Notes: generated by a model from the sequence alone, not told the origin. Positions 22,515 through 35,766 are shown, numbered from the stretch's first letter. The stretch: DNA of 64,000 nt from Anthoceros angustus (GCA_010909165.1 MU008160.1:930001-994000), one strand, 5' to 3'. Numbers and translations: made by a program.

Positions 22515-24800
22515 AGCTGGCGATGCTGCCTCCTCCCCCGAGCCCCGTTTGATTCTTGGAGGATGGCCATCAGGGTGGGTTGTCAACATATCCGTCTTAA
22601 AAGCCCTCTTCAACGTCCTCTGTGCCCGCATCCTTCCACTCCTTGTGCACGCCATCCTTTTGGCTCCCTAGTGCGTGTGAGTGTGGCAAATGTCATGGGA
22701 CGACTCACCTCAATGCCATTTGCCGGCATGTAAAGCGGTGGCCAAGAACATGGCTCTGCACAAGGAGGCATCTGCCGTCGTCGGCGCACATTTTGCATCA
22801 ATTGGGCCAAATATCTTACCATGTTGTAGGGGTCGGATGCACTCACACGATGTGGTAATGTGTAGCACCGACGTTGCGTTCGAACACGCCGTCCACAAAT
22901 GCGACTCAGTACTTCCGAGGCCTCGTGATGCCGTCAGGCCGCACCGCTGTTCCAACCTCGTGGACTACATCACCGCGATGTCCCGTGCAGTGCGATCGCA
23001 CTCTAAGCGGTGGGAAAGGTCCCCCCTCGGCCGCGGAAATTGTCGAGCGATTGTTGGCACTCCATGCCCGCCTCAACCGCAATCACCAATCACCGTCGTT
23101 CAACCCCATCGAGGCACCAGTGCAAATAATGGCATCGGTCGCTCACGGAGGGTTAGGAGGTCCTCGAATCGCCGCTCGCTCGTTCGGACGGCATCTGAGC
23201 CTTCTCGGTCACGCAACCGCAGCATGCGCGGCACGTCGTCGCTCCCTACGCGCGGAATGCCATAAGCGCGCGTCTGCGCCGTCCTTTCCTCCGCCGCCTC
23301 TGCATACTCTGGCGACCCAAGTGCGGTGGGCTGCGGTGCGGTCGGAGCATCTCCTCCTCATCCATCGCGAACCTCAAGTTGGTGCTATTCGCGTTATCTG
23401 CAACTCTTCCGTCATGGATCGAAGGTCGGTCGTCCATCCGCGAAGGCGGACCAGCGGCGGAGGCGCTCTGCGTCGAAGAACCCGGATGGTGGCGGTGTCG
23501 AACATTTCAGCCGTCCATGCCACCATCGGATGCGGTGCCCTTCGAGTTCGTACTGCGCCGTCTCCACAAGATGTTGCAGCCTTGCAAGCGGCACCCGCAT
23601 CGGTTTCGATCGCCATTCTGCCTTCTCCAGTGACCCAAAATTTGAAGAAAAGAACCTCCTCTGGCGATGCTGCCTCCTCCCCCGAGCCCCGTTTGATTCT
23701 TGGAGGATGGCCATCAGGGTGGGTTGTCAACATATCCGTCTTAAAAGCCCTCTTCAACGTCCTCTGTGCCCGCATCCTTCCACTCCTTGTGCACGCCATC
23801 CTTTTGGCTCCCTAGTGCGCGAGTGTGGCAAATGTCATGGGACGACTCACCTCAATGCCATTTGCCCGGTGAGAGCGGTGGCGAAGACAACTGCCTGAGG
23901 AGGCATCTGCCGTCGTCGGCCCGCACATTTTGCATCAATTCAAATATCTTACCATGTGTTGTAGGGGTCGGATGCACTCGTGGGCGATGTGGTAATGTGT
24001 GTAGCCGGCGACAGCGTTAACGTTCGCCACAAATCGGCGACTCCCAGTACTTCGAGCCTCGGCGATGCCGTCGCGTAGGCCCGCCTGCGTCCACTGTTCC
24101 AACCTCGTGGACTACATCATGTCCCGTGCAGTGCGATCGCACTCTAAGCGGTGGGAAAGGTCCCCCCCCCCCCAGCCATCGGCGGAAATTGTCGAACAGT
24201 TGTTGGCACTCCATGCCCGCCTCAACCTGCAATCACCAATGCCGTCGTTCAACCCCATCGAGCACCCACCGCAATAATGGCATCTTCGCTCACACGGAGG
24301 GTTAGGAGGTCCTCGAATCGCCGCCTCCGTTCGGACGGCATCTGAGCCTTCTCGGTCCGCAAACGCGCATCGCGGCATGTGCGTCGTCGCTCCTGCCGCG
24401 GAATAAGCGCCGGTCTGCCGTCCTTTCCTCCGCCGCTCGCTACCTGCAGGCCCACGGTGGGCTGCGGTGCGATCAGCATCTCCTCCTCATCCATCGCGAA
24501 CCTCAAGTTGGTGCTATTCGCGTTCTCTGCAACTCTTCCGTCATGGATCGAAGGTCGGTCGATCCATATCGCGAAGGCGGACCAGCCGGCGGAGGAGCTG
24601 CGTCAGAAGAACCACGGATGGTGGCGGTGTCGAACATTTCCGGCCCGTCCATGCCTTTCGGATCGGCGAGCCCGCCGAGTTCGTACTGCGCCGTCTCCAC
24701 AAGATGTTGCAGCCTTGCAAGCGCCCGCGCCAGTTTGCGATCGCCATTCTGCCTTCTCCGCAAGTGACCCAAAATTTGAAGAAAAGAACCTCCTCTGGCG
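22515..24800. repeat. Tandem duplication of about 1.14 kb within the transposon
   Basis: Copy 1 (about 22,515-23,660) and copy 2 (about 23,661-24,800) share landmarks such as CTGGCGATGCTGCCTCC, GTCAACATATCCGTCTTAAA, GTGCGATCGCACTCTAAGCG and ATCCATCGCGAACCTCAAG in order. Copy 2 has many short deletions relative to copy 1. The flanking 21.0-22.5 and 24.8-26.5 kb are GC-rich with no recognised gene. Confidence 0.8.
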
Positions 24801-26522
24801 ATGGCTGCGGATTCACCCGGCCGCGCCTTCCTTCCCACCCTGCGGTGGTGTGCGGAGCTCTTCCACAACTAAAAGGTCCGTTGCCATGCCGTTAGCGAGC
24901 CTCTTCCGCTCCGCGCGAGGCGCTTCCATGAGCAGGCGTGCACGCGCGGCCGTCCGCGCGGGGACTTCTGCGCCCGCCTCGTGCGGGCAGGCAGCCTGGC
25001 GCGCTGCCGTTGGCCTAGGGAGAGGAAATTGCCTCCTCCCACATGTCCCGAGGTCGAGGCGGGTGGGATGCGCGGTGCCTCAAGGTCGGGGATGCCGGAC
25101 GTCGGCGTTGTTGAACTCTCCCTCCAGGCCACGACCACCGCCCGCGCCCGCTCTCCATCCCATCGGTGACATCCACTTCTTCCTCCTCCGGCACCCAATC
25201 GTAAACCTCCGGGCGCGCTCGCTCCCATACCTCGCCCTGCGAGGTGTAAATTACTCACGTCCCGGATGTATACGGCATTTGCATCGACTGTCGGCCTCTG
25301 TGTGTCTTCAGAAATTGGCGAATGTCCACCGGACTTGTGTGCAGCCAGCCGGCATCACGGACCTGCGGCCGGACGCCGCTTGTCGAATAGAGCCTCGCAC
25401 CCCTCAACAATGGCTGCACGTTCCTTGGTGACGCGTTAGTTGTCGTCGCCCCGGCATGCGGCCGTAGCTCCACTGCGTGGTCGGGACACGAAGACAACCG
25501 CCTTCTCCATCTCCCAAGTCGACCTTGGGCAAAGCCTTGTCGGTGTACTTGTACCGAGCTTTGTGAGCCAACGCCCCTCGCCATCCCACGGTGCGCGCGC
25601 TCTTTTGCTTCTTCCGGGCCTATACCGCGCCGTGATTCCGGGCTGCGTGAATGGGATTGTCCGGCGGCCGCGAGGCGGCCTCGCTCACTGCGCCGTCTCC
25701 TCCTCCCACCGGGCGTGGCGTGCGATCCGCCCACCCATTCTCCGCCATATGTGGATGGGCCACAGGGGCACGTTGAACCTCCGGCGATCCGGCGATGGCG
25801 GCTTGGGCGGCAGCGAGGCCGTCGCGGGCGATATTGGGCATCGGCGCCGTGAAGTGCGGTCGCCCCTCCGGGCGCAATTGCCGCGCCCGCTCCGCGGCGG
25901 CGCGATGGCGGGCGTCCGGACGTCGCATCCGTGGAGGCGAGCACGGATCGATGACCTTACATGGGGCATATTCTTGGCGATCATTCGTCTTCGCCGTGCG
26001 TCGAGCAAGAATTGTGTACAATTTCTTCCTCGTCTGCCGGGTTGAGAGGTGTGCGCTCACGTTGTCTTAGACGCCATGGTGCTGTGTGGAAGACCGCGCT
26101 TGTACCTTATCCACCGCCCACCCGAATGCGGCGCCTCGGTGTGGGACGGCAGAGGCCAGGAGCGGATCGATGGCGCAGATGCACGCAAGCATTGCGCGCC
26201 CGGCGTTGAAGTGAGTGGGTCGCGAAAGCTGAAATCATTGGCATATTCTCCGTGGCCCGCCGACATGCTTTGAGCACGCGGCGTAGCGGTACGTTGATTA
26301 TGGATGGCCGTGCTTGCGGCCAGTTTTGGCTCACGATATGCGTGCTTGCATTGCGCTATGTGTGCAAACTCTCCACGTTGTGCGCGCCCCATCTTGCGGC
26401 CGATGCATCTGCGGCCAAACCACTCAACACCCTCATCGCGTTGCCGCGCATCCTTCCTCTCCCGCTGGTTGCGGTGGACATGACATAGTGGATCGCCGGC
26501 GTTTGACTTCCGCTCGTAGCCA

Positions 26523-28255
26523 AACATGCGGTATGCGATCATGGTTCCTTCCGCGTCACACTTGCGAAGATCTACATGTGTCCCAATAACATATTGGGTC
26601 CGATATGTTCGGATAAACTATTGGGTGGGAAAGTGCATGATGCGCTATCAACTGCGCGCCTCGAGCATTGGTGTCCGGACCGCACACCAATTTTGACGCG
26701 TTGTGAAACAATTCATTGTGCCTTGCTTATTCAATGCAATTGGCATCCGATGTCCATGGGCTGCGTTGAGGTGCGAGGTGGGAGGATTGCGAGAAAGGCA
26801 GCGTTGCTGCCGTGCAGTTGCACAACCATCCGGACATCCTGCCATCATGCCTTTTAGGCATCCGCCATATTCTATGCACCATCGGCTATGCATTAATATC
26901 CCTTGTAGTCCGCCATATTCTGCGATCGGTGTGCGGCTCATGAAGTCCATCCCATATTGCTTGCCATAAAATCCGTGACCATGGCCCATATTGGCACCCA
27001 GCGCCATCTCACATTTTTCGATGGCATGGTTGCCTTGGCCTTCCGGCCTCATGGAGATTTGTCTGGTCACTCCCACATCCCGCATCCGGATGGTCCTCCC
27101 GCCCTTACCGGCCCGCTCCACGGACAGTAGTCTCAGCGAGCCACCGCCGCCATCGCCCCGCCCGCCGAGGCCGCGGCTGCCGGCGGCGAGCCCGCCCGGC
27201 ATGCCCCACCCGCCAAGGCCCGCCCACCAACCCGCCCCCAACCCGCCCCAGCCGCCCAACCCAACCGCCGCACCCACCCAACAAACAAATGCCACTGAAC
27301 CAACAATGCCTAAAATGCGAATACCACAAGAACCCAAAATGCCTAAAAATTTCGCGCACGCCTTACATTGGTGAAATGCATAACATGCGGTGGTCCGGCG
27401 ATCATGGTTCCTTCCGCGTCACGATCGTACGGATGTGTCCCAATAACATATTGGGTCCGATATGTTCGGATAAACTATTGGGTGGGAAGTGCACATGATG
27501 CGCTATCAACTGCGCGCCTCCGAGCATTGGTGTCCGGACCGCACATGACGTTGTGAAACAATTCATTGTGCCCTTGCTTATTCAATGCAATTGGTCCGAT
27601 GTCCATACTGCGTTGGAGGGCACGTGGTGGTTGTGCTTTGGAGGCGAGGCGAGCAACGTTGCGGTGTGCCGTCTGCATGCACAACCATCCGGACATCCTA
27701 CCGCCATCATGCCTTTTAGGCATCCGCCATATTCTATGCACCATCGGCTATGCATTAATATCCCTTCCGTAGTCCGCGCCATATTCGTCGTGTACGGCTC
27801 ATGAAGTCCATCCCATATTGCTTGCCATAAAATCCGTGACCATGGCCCATATTGGCACGCCAAGACCATCGCCACTTCACATTTTTCGATGGCATGGTTG
27901 CCTTGGCCTTCCAGCGCCTCATGGAGATTTGTCTGTCACTCCCACATCCTCCCCATCAGTGGTCCTCCCGCCCCTGCCGGCGCTCCGCACGGCCGTCTCG
28001 GGCGAGCCTCCGCGCCATCCGCCCGGCCGCACGGAGGGCCGCGGCACTGCCAGCGGCGTCCCGCCCACCCACCCGCCCGCCCACCAACCCGCCCAACCCG
28101 CCCCCAACCCGCCCAACCAGCAACAACCCCACCCAACAAACCCCAATGCCACCACCAACAATGCCTAAAATGCCCCACAATGTGCAAATACCTGCGAAAA
28201 TGCCTAAAGCGAAATTTCCGCACAATGCCTTACATTGGTGAAATGCATAACATGC
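26523..28255. repeat. Tandem duplication of about 0.86 kb within the transposon
   Basis: Copies at 26,523-27,381 and 27,382-28,255 share CATGGTTCCTTCCGCGTCAC, CAATAACATATTGGGTCCGA, TAGGCATCCGCCATATTC, a CCCGCCCACC-rich stretch and a closing CTTACATTGGTGAAATGCAT. On the minus strand part of it reads as a Gly-rich, collagen-like frame, which I treat as compositional. Confidence 0.8.
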
Positions 28256-28679
28256 GAAAAGTGCATATTGAATGTGCAATTGGACGAGGTTGAATGTGCA
28301 AATGGACAGATGACGCCATATAACACAATGCACTTGCGATTCACGAAGATATGACGTTGCGGGGCTTGCCTCTCCGGCACTCCTCGAATGACAATAATGA
28401 AGGAGGTGCATATTCGTTATATGAACACATGAACAATGGTCCATTCATGAGACCAAAATGAAAGCATTTGACCAAGGGTTGATCAAGTTGGTTGCCTAAC
28501 GCACTAGATCCCAAAGGTCAAGAGAGAAAGAAGCCGGTGCATGGTCAAGTATGGATGCCTTTCCATGCACAAACTTCTACAATCGAATGAATGGGTAGGG
28601 AAGCCACATATATAGACATGTTTAGTGTCATGTCAAGACCAAGGAAGCAGTTAATCACGTGCCACCTCTCACTTGGTAG

Positions 28680-30040
28680 GCACTATAGGTCTATTTAAAA
28701 CCTACTTGTCCTTGGCCTTGAACAAATGATATGTAGTAAACAACGTACTCGCCCTTTTCATTGGGTTATGTTGTTCATGTCAGATATATTCGCACTATAT
28801 ATGTGTCATGGTGGTCACATGCATCACGATGCACATGGATTCATTGTGGCATGACACAACATCTACCTAGGCATGTTCACATACACACGCCAACCATACA
28901 TCATGCATACACCATGTGCATGCCATACATTCAATGCACCATCACATGCACCCCTACAAAGGACATGGCATATGGCAAGTGGTATGACAATGTTAAGCTA
29001 AGTCGAAGACCAAGGAAACACGTCGCCAAGGGTTGGACCGAGGCTCCCAGGAAAATGCGGATCCCAAAGGTACATAGAGAGAAAGAAGACAAGACCTTGT
29101 CTCGCACCTTTGCGCAGTATGATCTTGCGTTCCATGCAAACAAACTTACAATGGAATAATGAATGGGTAGGAAGCCACATATATAGACATGTTTCGGTAG
29201 CGTGGGTCGAAGACCAAGGAGGTTGAATCACGTGCCACCTCACACCGAACGTGGACACTTTGGGTTTATTTATTATCATACTTGTCCTTGGCCTTGAACA
29301 AATGATATGTATGCACTTACAACGTGCGCTTTTCCTTGGGTTATGGTGTTTAGGTTTTTCTATGTAGATGCGATGACCTATATATGTGTCATAGTACCAT
29401 ATAGACATGACGATGCGAGATAGATGGATTGCGCCGGACACGGCATCTAGGTAGACATGTTCACGTGCATCACATGCAACCATGCATCATGCATACATAC
29501 CATGTGCATGCCATGTGGACCTTTTCCTTGGGTTATGGTGTTTAGGTTTTTCTATGTAGATCGATGACCTATATATGTGTCATAGTACCATGCCAACATG
29601 CTTCACGATGCGAGATAGATGGATTGCGCATGACATGACATCTAGGTAGACATGTTCACGTGCATCCATGCAACCATGCATCATGCATACATACCATGCA
29701 TGCCATGTGTACCTTTTCCTTGGGTTATGGTGTTTAGGTTTTTCTATGTAGATGCGATGACCTATATATGTGTCATAGTATACATTAACATGCTTCACGA
29801 TGCGAGATAGATGGATTGCGCGCATGACACATCTAGGTAGACATGTTCACGTGCATCCATGCAACCATGCATGATGCACATACCTTGTGCATGCCATGTA
29901 CCTTTTCCTTGGGTTATGGTGTTTAGGTTTTTCTATGTAGATGGGATGACCTATATATGTGTCATAGTTGAATGAGAGGTTGCGATGCAAAGATGGATTG
30001 CGCCATGACCACGCATCTAGGTAGACATGTTCACGGCAGT
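28680..30040. repeat. ~190-bp tandem array, right
   Basis: From 29,330 the unit repeats about every 190 bp with CATCTAGGTAGACATGTTCA, CCATGCATCATGCATACATA, CCTTTTCCTTGGGTTATGG, TTTAGGTTTTTCTATGTAGA and GACCTATATATGTGTCATAG; more diverged copies precede it. It is the inverse of the array at 19.3-20.3 kb, so the two form a large internal inverted repeat about 8 kb apart. Confidence 0.8.
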
Positions 30041-30049
30041 GTGCGAGTT

Positions 30050-33000
30050 GGGTTTGAAGACGGTGCACCATGAAGATCGCTCGGCGGTCAAGTGCGGGCG
30101 GGAAGGGGCGGTTGCAGCGGTGGTGGAAGGAAGCAGTGCGCGTGCCACGTGCAAGGAAGGCGCGGCCGGTGGCGGTGGGTGGAAAAGGTGGGCAGCGCCC
30201 GCCCGTGCCGTGGAGGAGGATGAGGAACACAAGATCGGCGCGGCGATGGCGGAGGCGGCGGCCAGTGGGTTGGTGTGTTCCCGCGGGCTGGCTTGAAGAG
30301 TGGAAGCGGCGGTGACGAGTAGGTAGGCCCATCGTGACGCGCAAATCACGGTGCCGGATGCGCATGTTTGCGTGTGGCGCCGCAGCCTTGTCAGGCGTGG
30401 AAGGCGGCGAGGAATGGGAGATGCAAAGCTCGGCGAGTACATTCTGCGTGGCCTATGGTTCCCATCAACTCGGGGCTGTCCGAGTTCTTGGCATTTGTGG
30501 AGGACCATCAAAGCGTGTCTGCGCATAGAGGGCTATCCAGAAACTTGCCGTCTGTCGACTGCCGGCGAGGGGAGGCCGGATGGAGTGGCGGTGGACAAAT
30601 TCTGCGAGAGTGCCTCTGGGCGGTGGAGTGCCACATTTTCATGCACCAAGTGTTCGGCGTTGGCGTCGGATGGAAGAGGTACCGGAAAGGAGAGGTGCGA
30701 AGCGTGCGACCTTAGGATTTGGTTTTCCAGTGCGCGCAGTGCCCGACCTGTGGAGAGGTGGCCTATGAGGTATTATGAATTGGTTGATTTCGCGGTATGG
30801 AGAAATGGAATGGAATGAGAAGGAGGCGTTGTTCCGGGATATCAACCCGGCGAGAACCATGTTATGGCGTACTTGGCGAGATCACGAGTGCAGGCGGTGG
30901 AAGCGAACCATGCGGCCGTGAAGGCACAAAATTGTAATGTGGTTGCGGTTGGGAATGGCGTGATGGTGCGGAGCGAGGCGATGGTGAGCGGCCATCAACA
31001 AGTAAGGGTTGGGAGGCGGCGGGCTGCGGATTCTGCGGCCAGCGTCCGATAATGCAGCCGCTAAGTTGCGGATCGTTGTAAGGTGTGCGATGCGTGCGAT
31101 GCACATTCAATGTTTGCTGAAAATGCACGGTGTGGCGAGTAGCTGCGGTCGCATGGCGCCGCAATTGCACACGCTTGGCGGAAGGGTGCGGTGGCGCGCG
31201 CATATGCTGCGCGTTTGCGACGGATGCGAAGAATGGCGTAAAGGCGTGTCGATGGGGATCTCGCGATCCGAGGCGTGCAAAGACCTATGATTCCGTGCAC
31301 ATTCAATGCGCCATGATGGTGCGTTGACGGGAGGCGATGGAGGAGGAGGCGCGGGAAGGAGCGCGCGGCGAAGGAGGCGGCGGGGAGGAGGAGAGTGGGG
31401 GGCCATGGACAACCCGTGGCGTCGTCCGAGCGGAAGGTGGAGTGGAAGCCGCGGTGGCGAGATCAGCATTGGCGCACCACCTTGGGAGGCGTTTCGACGT
31501 CGATATCGTGGAGGTGCACCGGAAGTGCGGAGGTGGTGCCCGTGTCGCGATCTGCGTGGTCGACCATGAATTCTCAAACCTCGCTGATTGCGAGGTGGAT
31601 TGCACGGCGTCTCCATTGCCCAGCCATGCTTGGGTACGGCTCAAGGAGGCGTCACGCCCACAACGCCGATGTGCACGAGCGGGCTATGTGGCCTCGGTGC
31701 GAAATGTAAGCTATGGCATCCGGCGAAATGTGCTGGGGCATCCGGTGGCATTCGGTCGTGAGCCTCACAAGTCTTGTGTGTGCGTGTATGATCCATTCGA
31801 GTTTGCGGCGCCGACGTGAGAGCGGGCGCGTGGACGCCGCCATCGCGGCACGATCCAGGAGGCGGCGAGTGGATGGTGGCGCCGGGCAGCAGCGATCGGC
31901 GAAGTGGAGGAAGGCGGGCGCACGATGCCGGCGCGGCGCCAATGTTCGCGGGCGGAGGTTCGTGGCGTGGTCGCCAGCGGTTTGGTGTGACCGGGCGGGC
32001 GTCCTCGCGGGCGCTCCAACGGCGATCGGCTTTGCGCGGGCGGGGGCGGAGGCCGTGGGCGCGGTGGCTCGAAGCTCGGGCGGCAGTGGGCGGTGTGGGA
32101 GTGGGAGAGCCCGGCAAATCCACTCCACCGACTCCGCATGTGCGAGGCGTACATGCACGGGGGAGGCGAAATGTGGCACGATCTGGTCGGGAAATGGGTA
32201 CTCATGGTATTGGAGGTTCAGCATTGTCGCAATGCACAAAGATTTCATTTTAGGTGGAAGGCAGTTGGCCCACATTGAGGTCAGGTTGGAGGTGGTGAAG
32301 GTGCCTCGGTGGGCGGTCATGCATGCGCATGGGCGGAATCTTTGGAAACGCAAAAAGCGGCATGGCACGTTGGTGCCGTTGTGGATGCAATTCGCGAAGA
32401 GCGGGATTGCAATCTGCGTGCTGACCATCGAGATAGGAGCGCCGGTGTGACCATGCTCGTGAAGTCAATGGAGGCTTACGTGGAGTTTTTGAGTAGAGAA
32501 GGGCGCCTTTTCGGCAATCACCGTCGTTCGAAAGTGGAGGAAGCGGGTTGGATGGCACCTATGGTCGCGGTGGAGGGAATGATAGCGATGGATGTTACGC
32601 AATCGGAGAAGTGGAGTTGGAAGCTAGTGGTGGCGGTTGGGCGGAATGGGACGGCGTCACATGTGCTGTGGACGGGCCGGCGGCATTGGAACATCGGTGA
32701 GGCTCGTTTCGGCGGTGGGACATTGAGCATCCTCCCGAGTTGGATCAACACAATTTTTGTGGGCGCGTCATTGCCGTTCGTGTACAACAGGCGGAGCATT
32801 TCATATGTTACTTGGACTTGAATCGAGCGAGGGAGTATTCAAACCTGGAAGCATGTGACGATCATCGGGGCATGCCACACAATGAAAGTCGCGGGATGCC
32901 ACGATAGCTGGAAGATCCCATGCCTTTTGTTCGCGGAGGCCGTCGTGGAACCCTGCGCATTGAGGTAAGGCGGCGGTTACATCGTTTGCGGGTTTGCGGC

Positions 33001-33700
33001 GGCGCTGAAAAGAGGAGAGGAAGGCCATCGACAATTGTCGATGGCACCGCAATGCGGGGAAGTGTGTATGCACTGCGGCGAGAGATTGTTCACAAGCAGA
33101 CGGTGTGTGGTGCGTCTGTTGGTTTGGAAGTGTTGGCGCGTGCACTTGTTCTGCACTTCAAACAATGAATGAAACGGAAGCAAAAAGCGTGATAGCTAGG
33201 CGCTTTCACGAACTTGCTGCGATCTACCTGCGGATGACATGCGGTGCAACCCCGCATAGCGCTTCAAGCGGCGGACCGTCCGTGGAACAAAAATCGATCA
33301 TCGCTAACGGTAATGCAGCCGTGCACTGAAACCCTTGGCGGCGGACATGCCATTACTCGGGCGGAAAGTGTTAGGAGGATCGAAATCGCCGGTGTGGAGA
33401 GGCATTTGGGGTTTGAGCGGGAGGAAGGCGCATGGGCAAAAAGCGCTCCATTTGGAAGTAGGCGGCGCGAGGTGGGAGGTGTTGAGGCCACAGTCACCTT
33501 GCCATCACGTGGGCGCGTGAAGGGTGCCCATGGGCCTTGGCTGGCGGCCTTGAGCGGCGAAGGAAGGAATGGTGGGCGTCGCCGGCATCGAGGAGGTCAG
33601 GCCATCATCATCGAGACGGTGAAAACTTGAGGCAATTCCGTGCGAGCGGCGGGGATGAGGGCTGGAAGGTGGAGAAGGGATGCATAGGAGGCAGGCGGGT
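30050..33700. other. GC-rich, G-skewed internal region of the transposon (right)
   Basis: Composition flips here: the + strand is G-rich where 16-28 kb is C-rich. Overlapping + strand frames exist (for example 32,309-32,821 with SMEAYVEFLSREGRLFGNHR), but no domain is recognised and none is uninterrupted over gene length. They could be upstream parts of the decayed transposase gene at 33.8 kb. Confidence 0.4.
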
Positions 33701-33779
33701 GGCGCCTTACACCATAAGCTGTATGATTTGGGTGCGGCAAAAGCGGGGAGGCCATTGAAAGGCCCTAGCTAGGCAGGCT

Positions 33780-34617
33780 TGAGCTGCGTGACGAGGCTCT
33801 GCATCGGCTGCATGCATGGCGCGGTGTATGGGAGGTTGTCCGTGGAGGAGGTGTGCCGGTGCCACGCACATCACCCGGCACGTGAATCTTTGGAATCTGA
33901 TTCGTGCGGCTGGCTGGATGGAATCGAAATCCCAGGAGGCGAGGTCACGGAGGCTGCGTTTGATGCGGCCGGAGCACATGTACGGCAGTCGCGGCGCATC
34001 CGCGTCCGATACACCAATCGACACCCATGTACATGTGGCATATGGATTGTAAGTGCGTGAGAGGGGGCATGCGAGTTCGCGAGTTCGGTGCATGGAAGAA
34101 GTGATTGCGAGAGTTGTGCAATCGGTGGCGTGCATGGTTGCCTTGTCGACTTATGACAAGATGTACCAATTCTACTTGAGTGCAGGGCCATAGATGGGGC
34201 AACCCATTCGTCCCACAGTTGGTCTTGGAGGATAACAAGCAGCGATTTTCAACGCCTATGTGGAAGCGGTGAGGAAGTTTGGGCATCCGCGGATTCGGTC
34301 GGACTACGCAGCACAACCTAATAGAGATGAAAGCGAGGCCAAGGGCACATGGAAGCAACTTCATCCGCCCCTCTGCACAACCGGTAAAAGTTAGGAGGTT
34401 GGTGCGTTTTCCTTATACTGCGGTGGTGGTGAAGTCGATGCGGATGGTTGCGAGGATTGAGCATTTGGCGGTCCTTGGGAGAGAAGTGGGCATTCCTCTA
34501 CAAGGGTACATGATGGATATGGTGAGGCGTGACGACATCACCAACCCAGCACATCCATTCCACGTGACCTTCATGCCCGATGAGGCGGAGCTCGGCGTTG
34601 GAGGCGGTATGGAATAG
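33780..34617 (+). pseudogene. Integrase-core (DDE, rva_4-like) transposase remnant
   Basis: Pieces of an integrase-like transposase in shifting frames: a LRLMRPEHM region (about 33,950), an IDGATHS strand (about 34,190), then in frame from 34,279 SNFIRPSAQ, VVVKSMRMVARIEHL, REVGIPLQGYM, DDITNPAHPFHVTFMP. The same order appears in a better copy at 50.6-51.4 kb, and the two match closely at DNA level (GGAGGATAACAAGCA). The pattern is that of the 'integrase core domain' family I know from fungi, fish and corals (HNQRIERLW signature). The position 1.2 kb inside the right TIR suggests it is the element's own transposase, now dead: the segment expected to carry the catalytic Glu is not recognisable and the frame is broken. 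Confidence 0.6.
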
Positions 34618-35702
34618 GCACGGGTGCGGAAGATCGAGGCAGCGGGGACATTCCGGCCATGTGCACGCTATCGCATTCAAGAAGAAGGTCGACTACAAGG
34701 GTGGGTGCACCACCGCATATAGAGTGAGGAGGGCGATGGCGAGGAGTTCGATGTGGGTGGCCCTCGGTATGCACGTGGCGTGGCCCAGATGCCACCACTC
34801 GGTGACGCCGGTGCTGGGGTGAGCAAGCTACGTTGCTGTCCATTTATTTTGTCATGAGTTCTGACATTGTGGAGGGAGGCGCGCCAGCGCCATTTGTGCG
34901 AGCACGGGGCCCGGCTTCGTATGGGCCGCTGCGTGGGTTGTCAGAAGCTGCGATGGCGAGGACAATGCATATGCAAAGGGATTGCGGACATGGACTTCCT
35001 CCGGACATGTATCGGTGCACATGGCACTAACACTCTGCGAGTGCGAGAGCCGAGGGCGCATTGCCCGAATACCTCCACCGGTGGGACGGGTGAAGCCACC
35101 CGTGGGCGTGGGCGGCCATCACCCTGCTGTCTATGGTGCACGAGGTGTGAGGCGTGTGGCCCAGTTGCGCCTTGGGAGTGAGCTAGGTGTAGGCTGGAGA
35201 AAATTGATTTGTCGCTCACCATGACACAGGGCGGTGACATTGTCGCTCACCATGACACAGGAGGCGGTGACAATTTGGATTTGTTTGTTACGGCGTTTTG
35301 AGAGTTGAGCCCGGTGGTGGCTTTGTTGTGGTGCAATGTAAAGGCCGGTTGTGGAAGATGGTGTGCGCCACCGAGGCCCGTATGGCTGGCCCCTCAGCGC
35401 ACGACGCCGGATGCGATAGCAGCGCGCGAGGCGCATGGCGCCGTGACGCTATCAGTGGGCCTCGATGCCGCAGCATACAGCCCTTGTGCCCTCCTCCACG
35501 CCATCTCCCATAAAGCCCGTGACGGTTCCGTGATGGCAAACCGACGGGCAGACGCGATGGTCATGCGAAGGATGTCCGATGGCCCATGCCCTCCTAAAAC
35601 GAAAACATTGTGTGTCACACACCACAAAAGATTCTCGACACAAACACCATTAGTGACGAGATCGACACGAGGGCGCGAACGACCGATGTCGCTGGGAGAC
35701 TG
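34618..35702. other. Right subterminal region of the transposon
   Basis: No gene is supported. A direct repeat with TTGTCGCTCACCATGACACA lies at about 35,209 and 35,239. The motif GTGACGAGATCG at 35,653-35,664 repeats part of the right TIR in the same orientation. Confidence 0.45.
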
Positions 35703-35735
35703 GAAGTTTTCCGCCGTATGCGGCCGGAAAACTTC
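35703..35735. repeat. Subterminal hairpin
   Basis: Inverted repeat with 11-bp arms GAAGTTTTCCG / CGGAAAACTTC plus an inner CCG-TATG-CGG, 32 bp inside the right TIR. It could fold into a stable hairpin. Confidence 0.7.
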
Positions 35736-35766
35736 TTTGGTCACAATGGAAAAAAACCCTAAAGGG

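Noticed and set aside
26648-27337. Gly-rich, collagen-like minus-strand frame
   Set aside because: It arises from a C-rich stretch inside a tandem duplication, and the second copy does not keep the frame.
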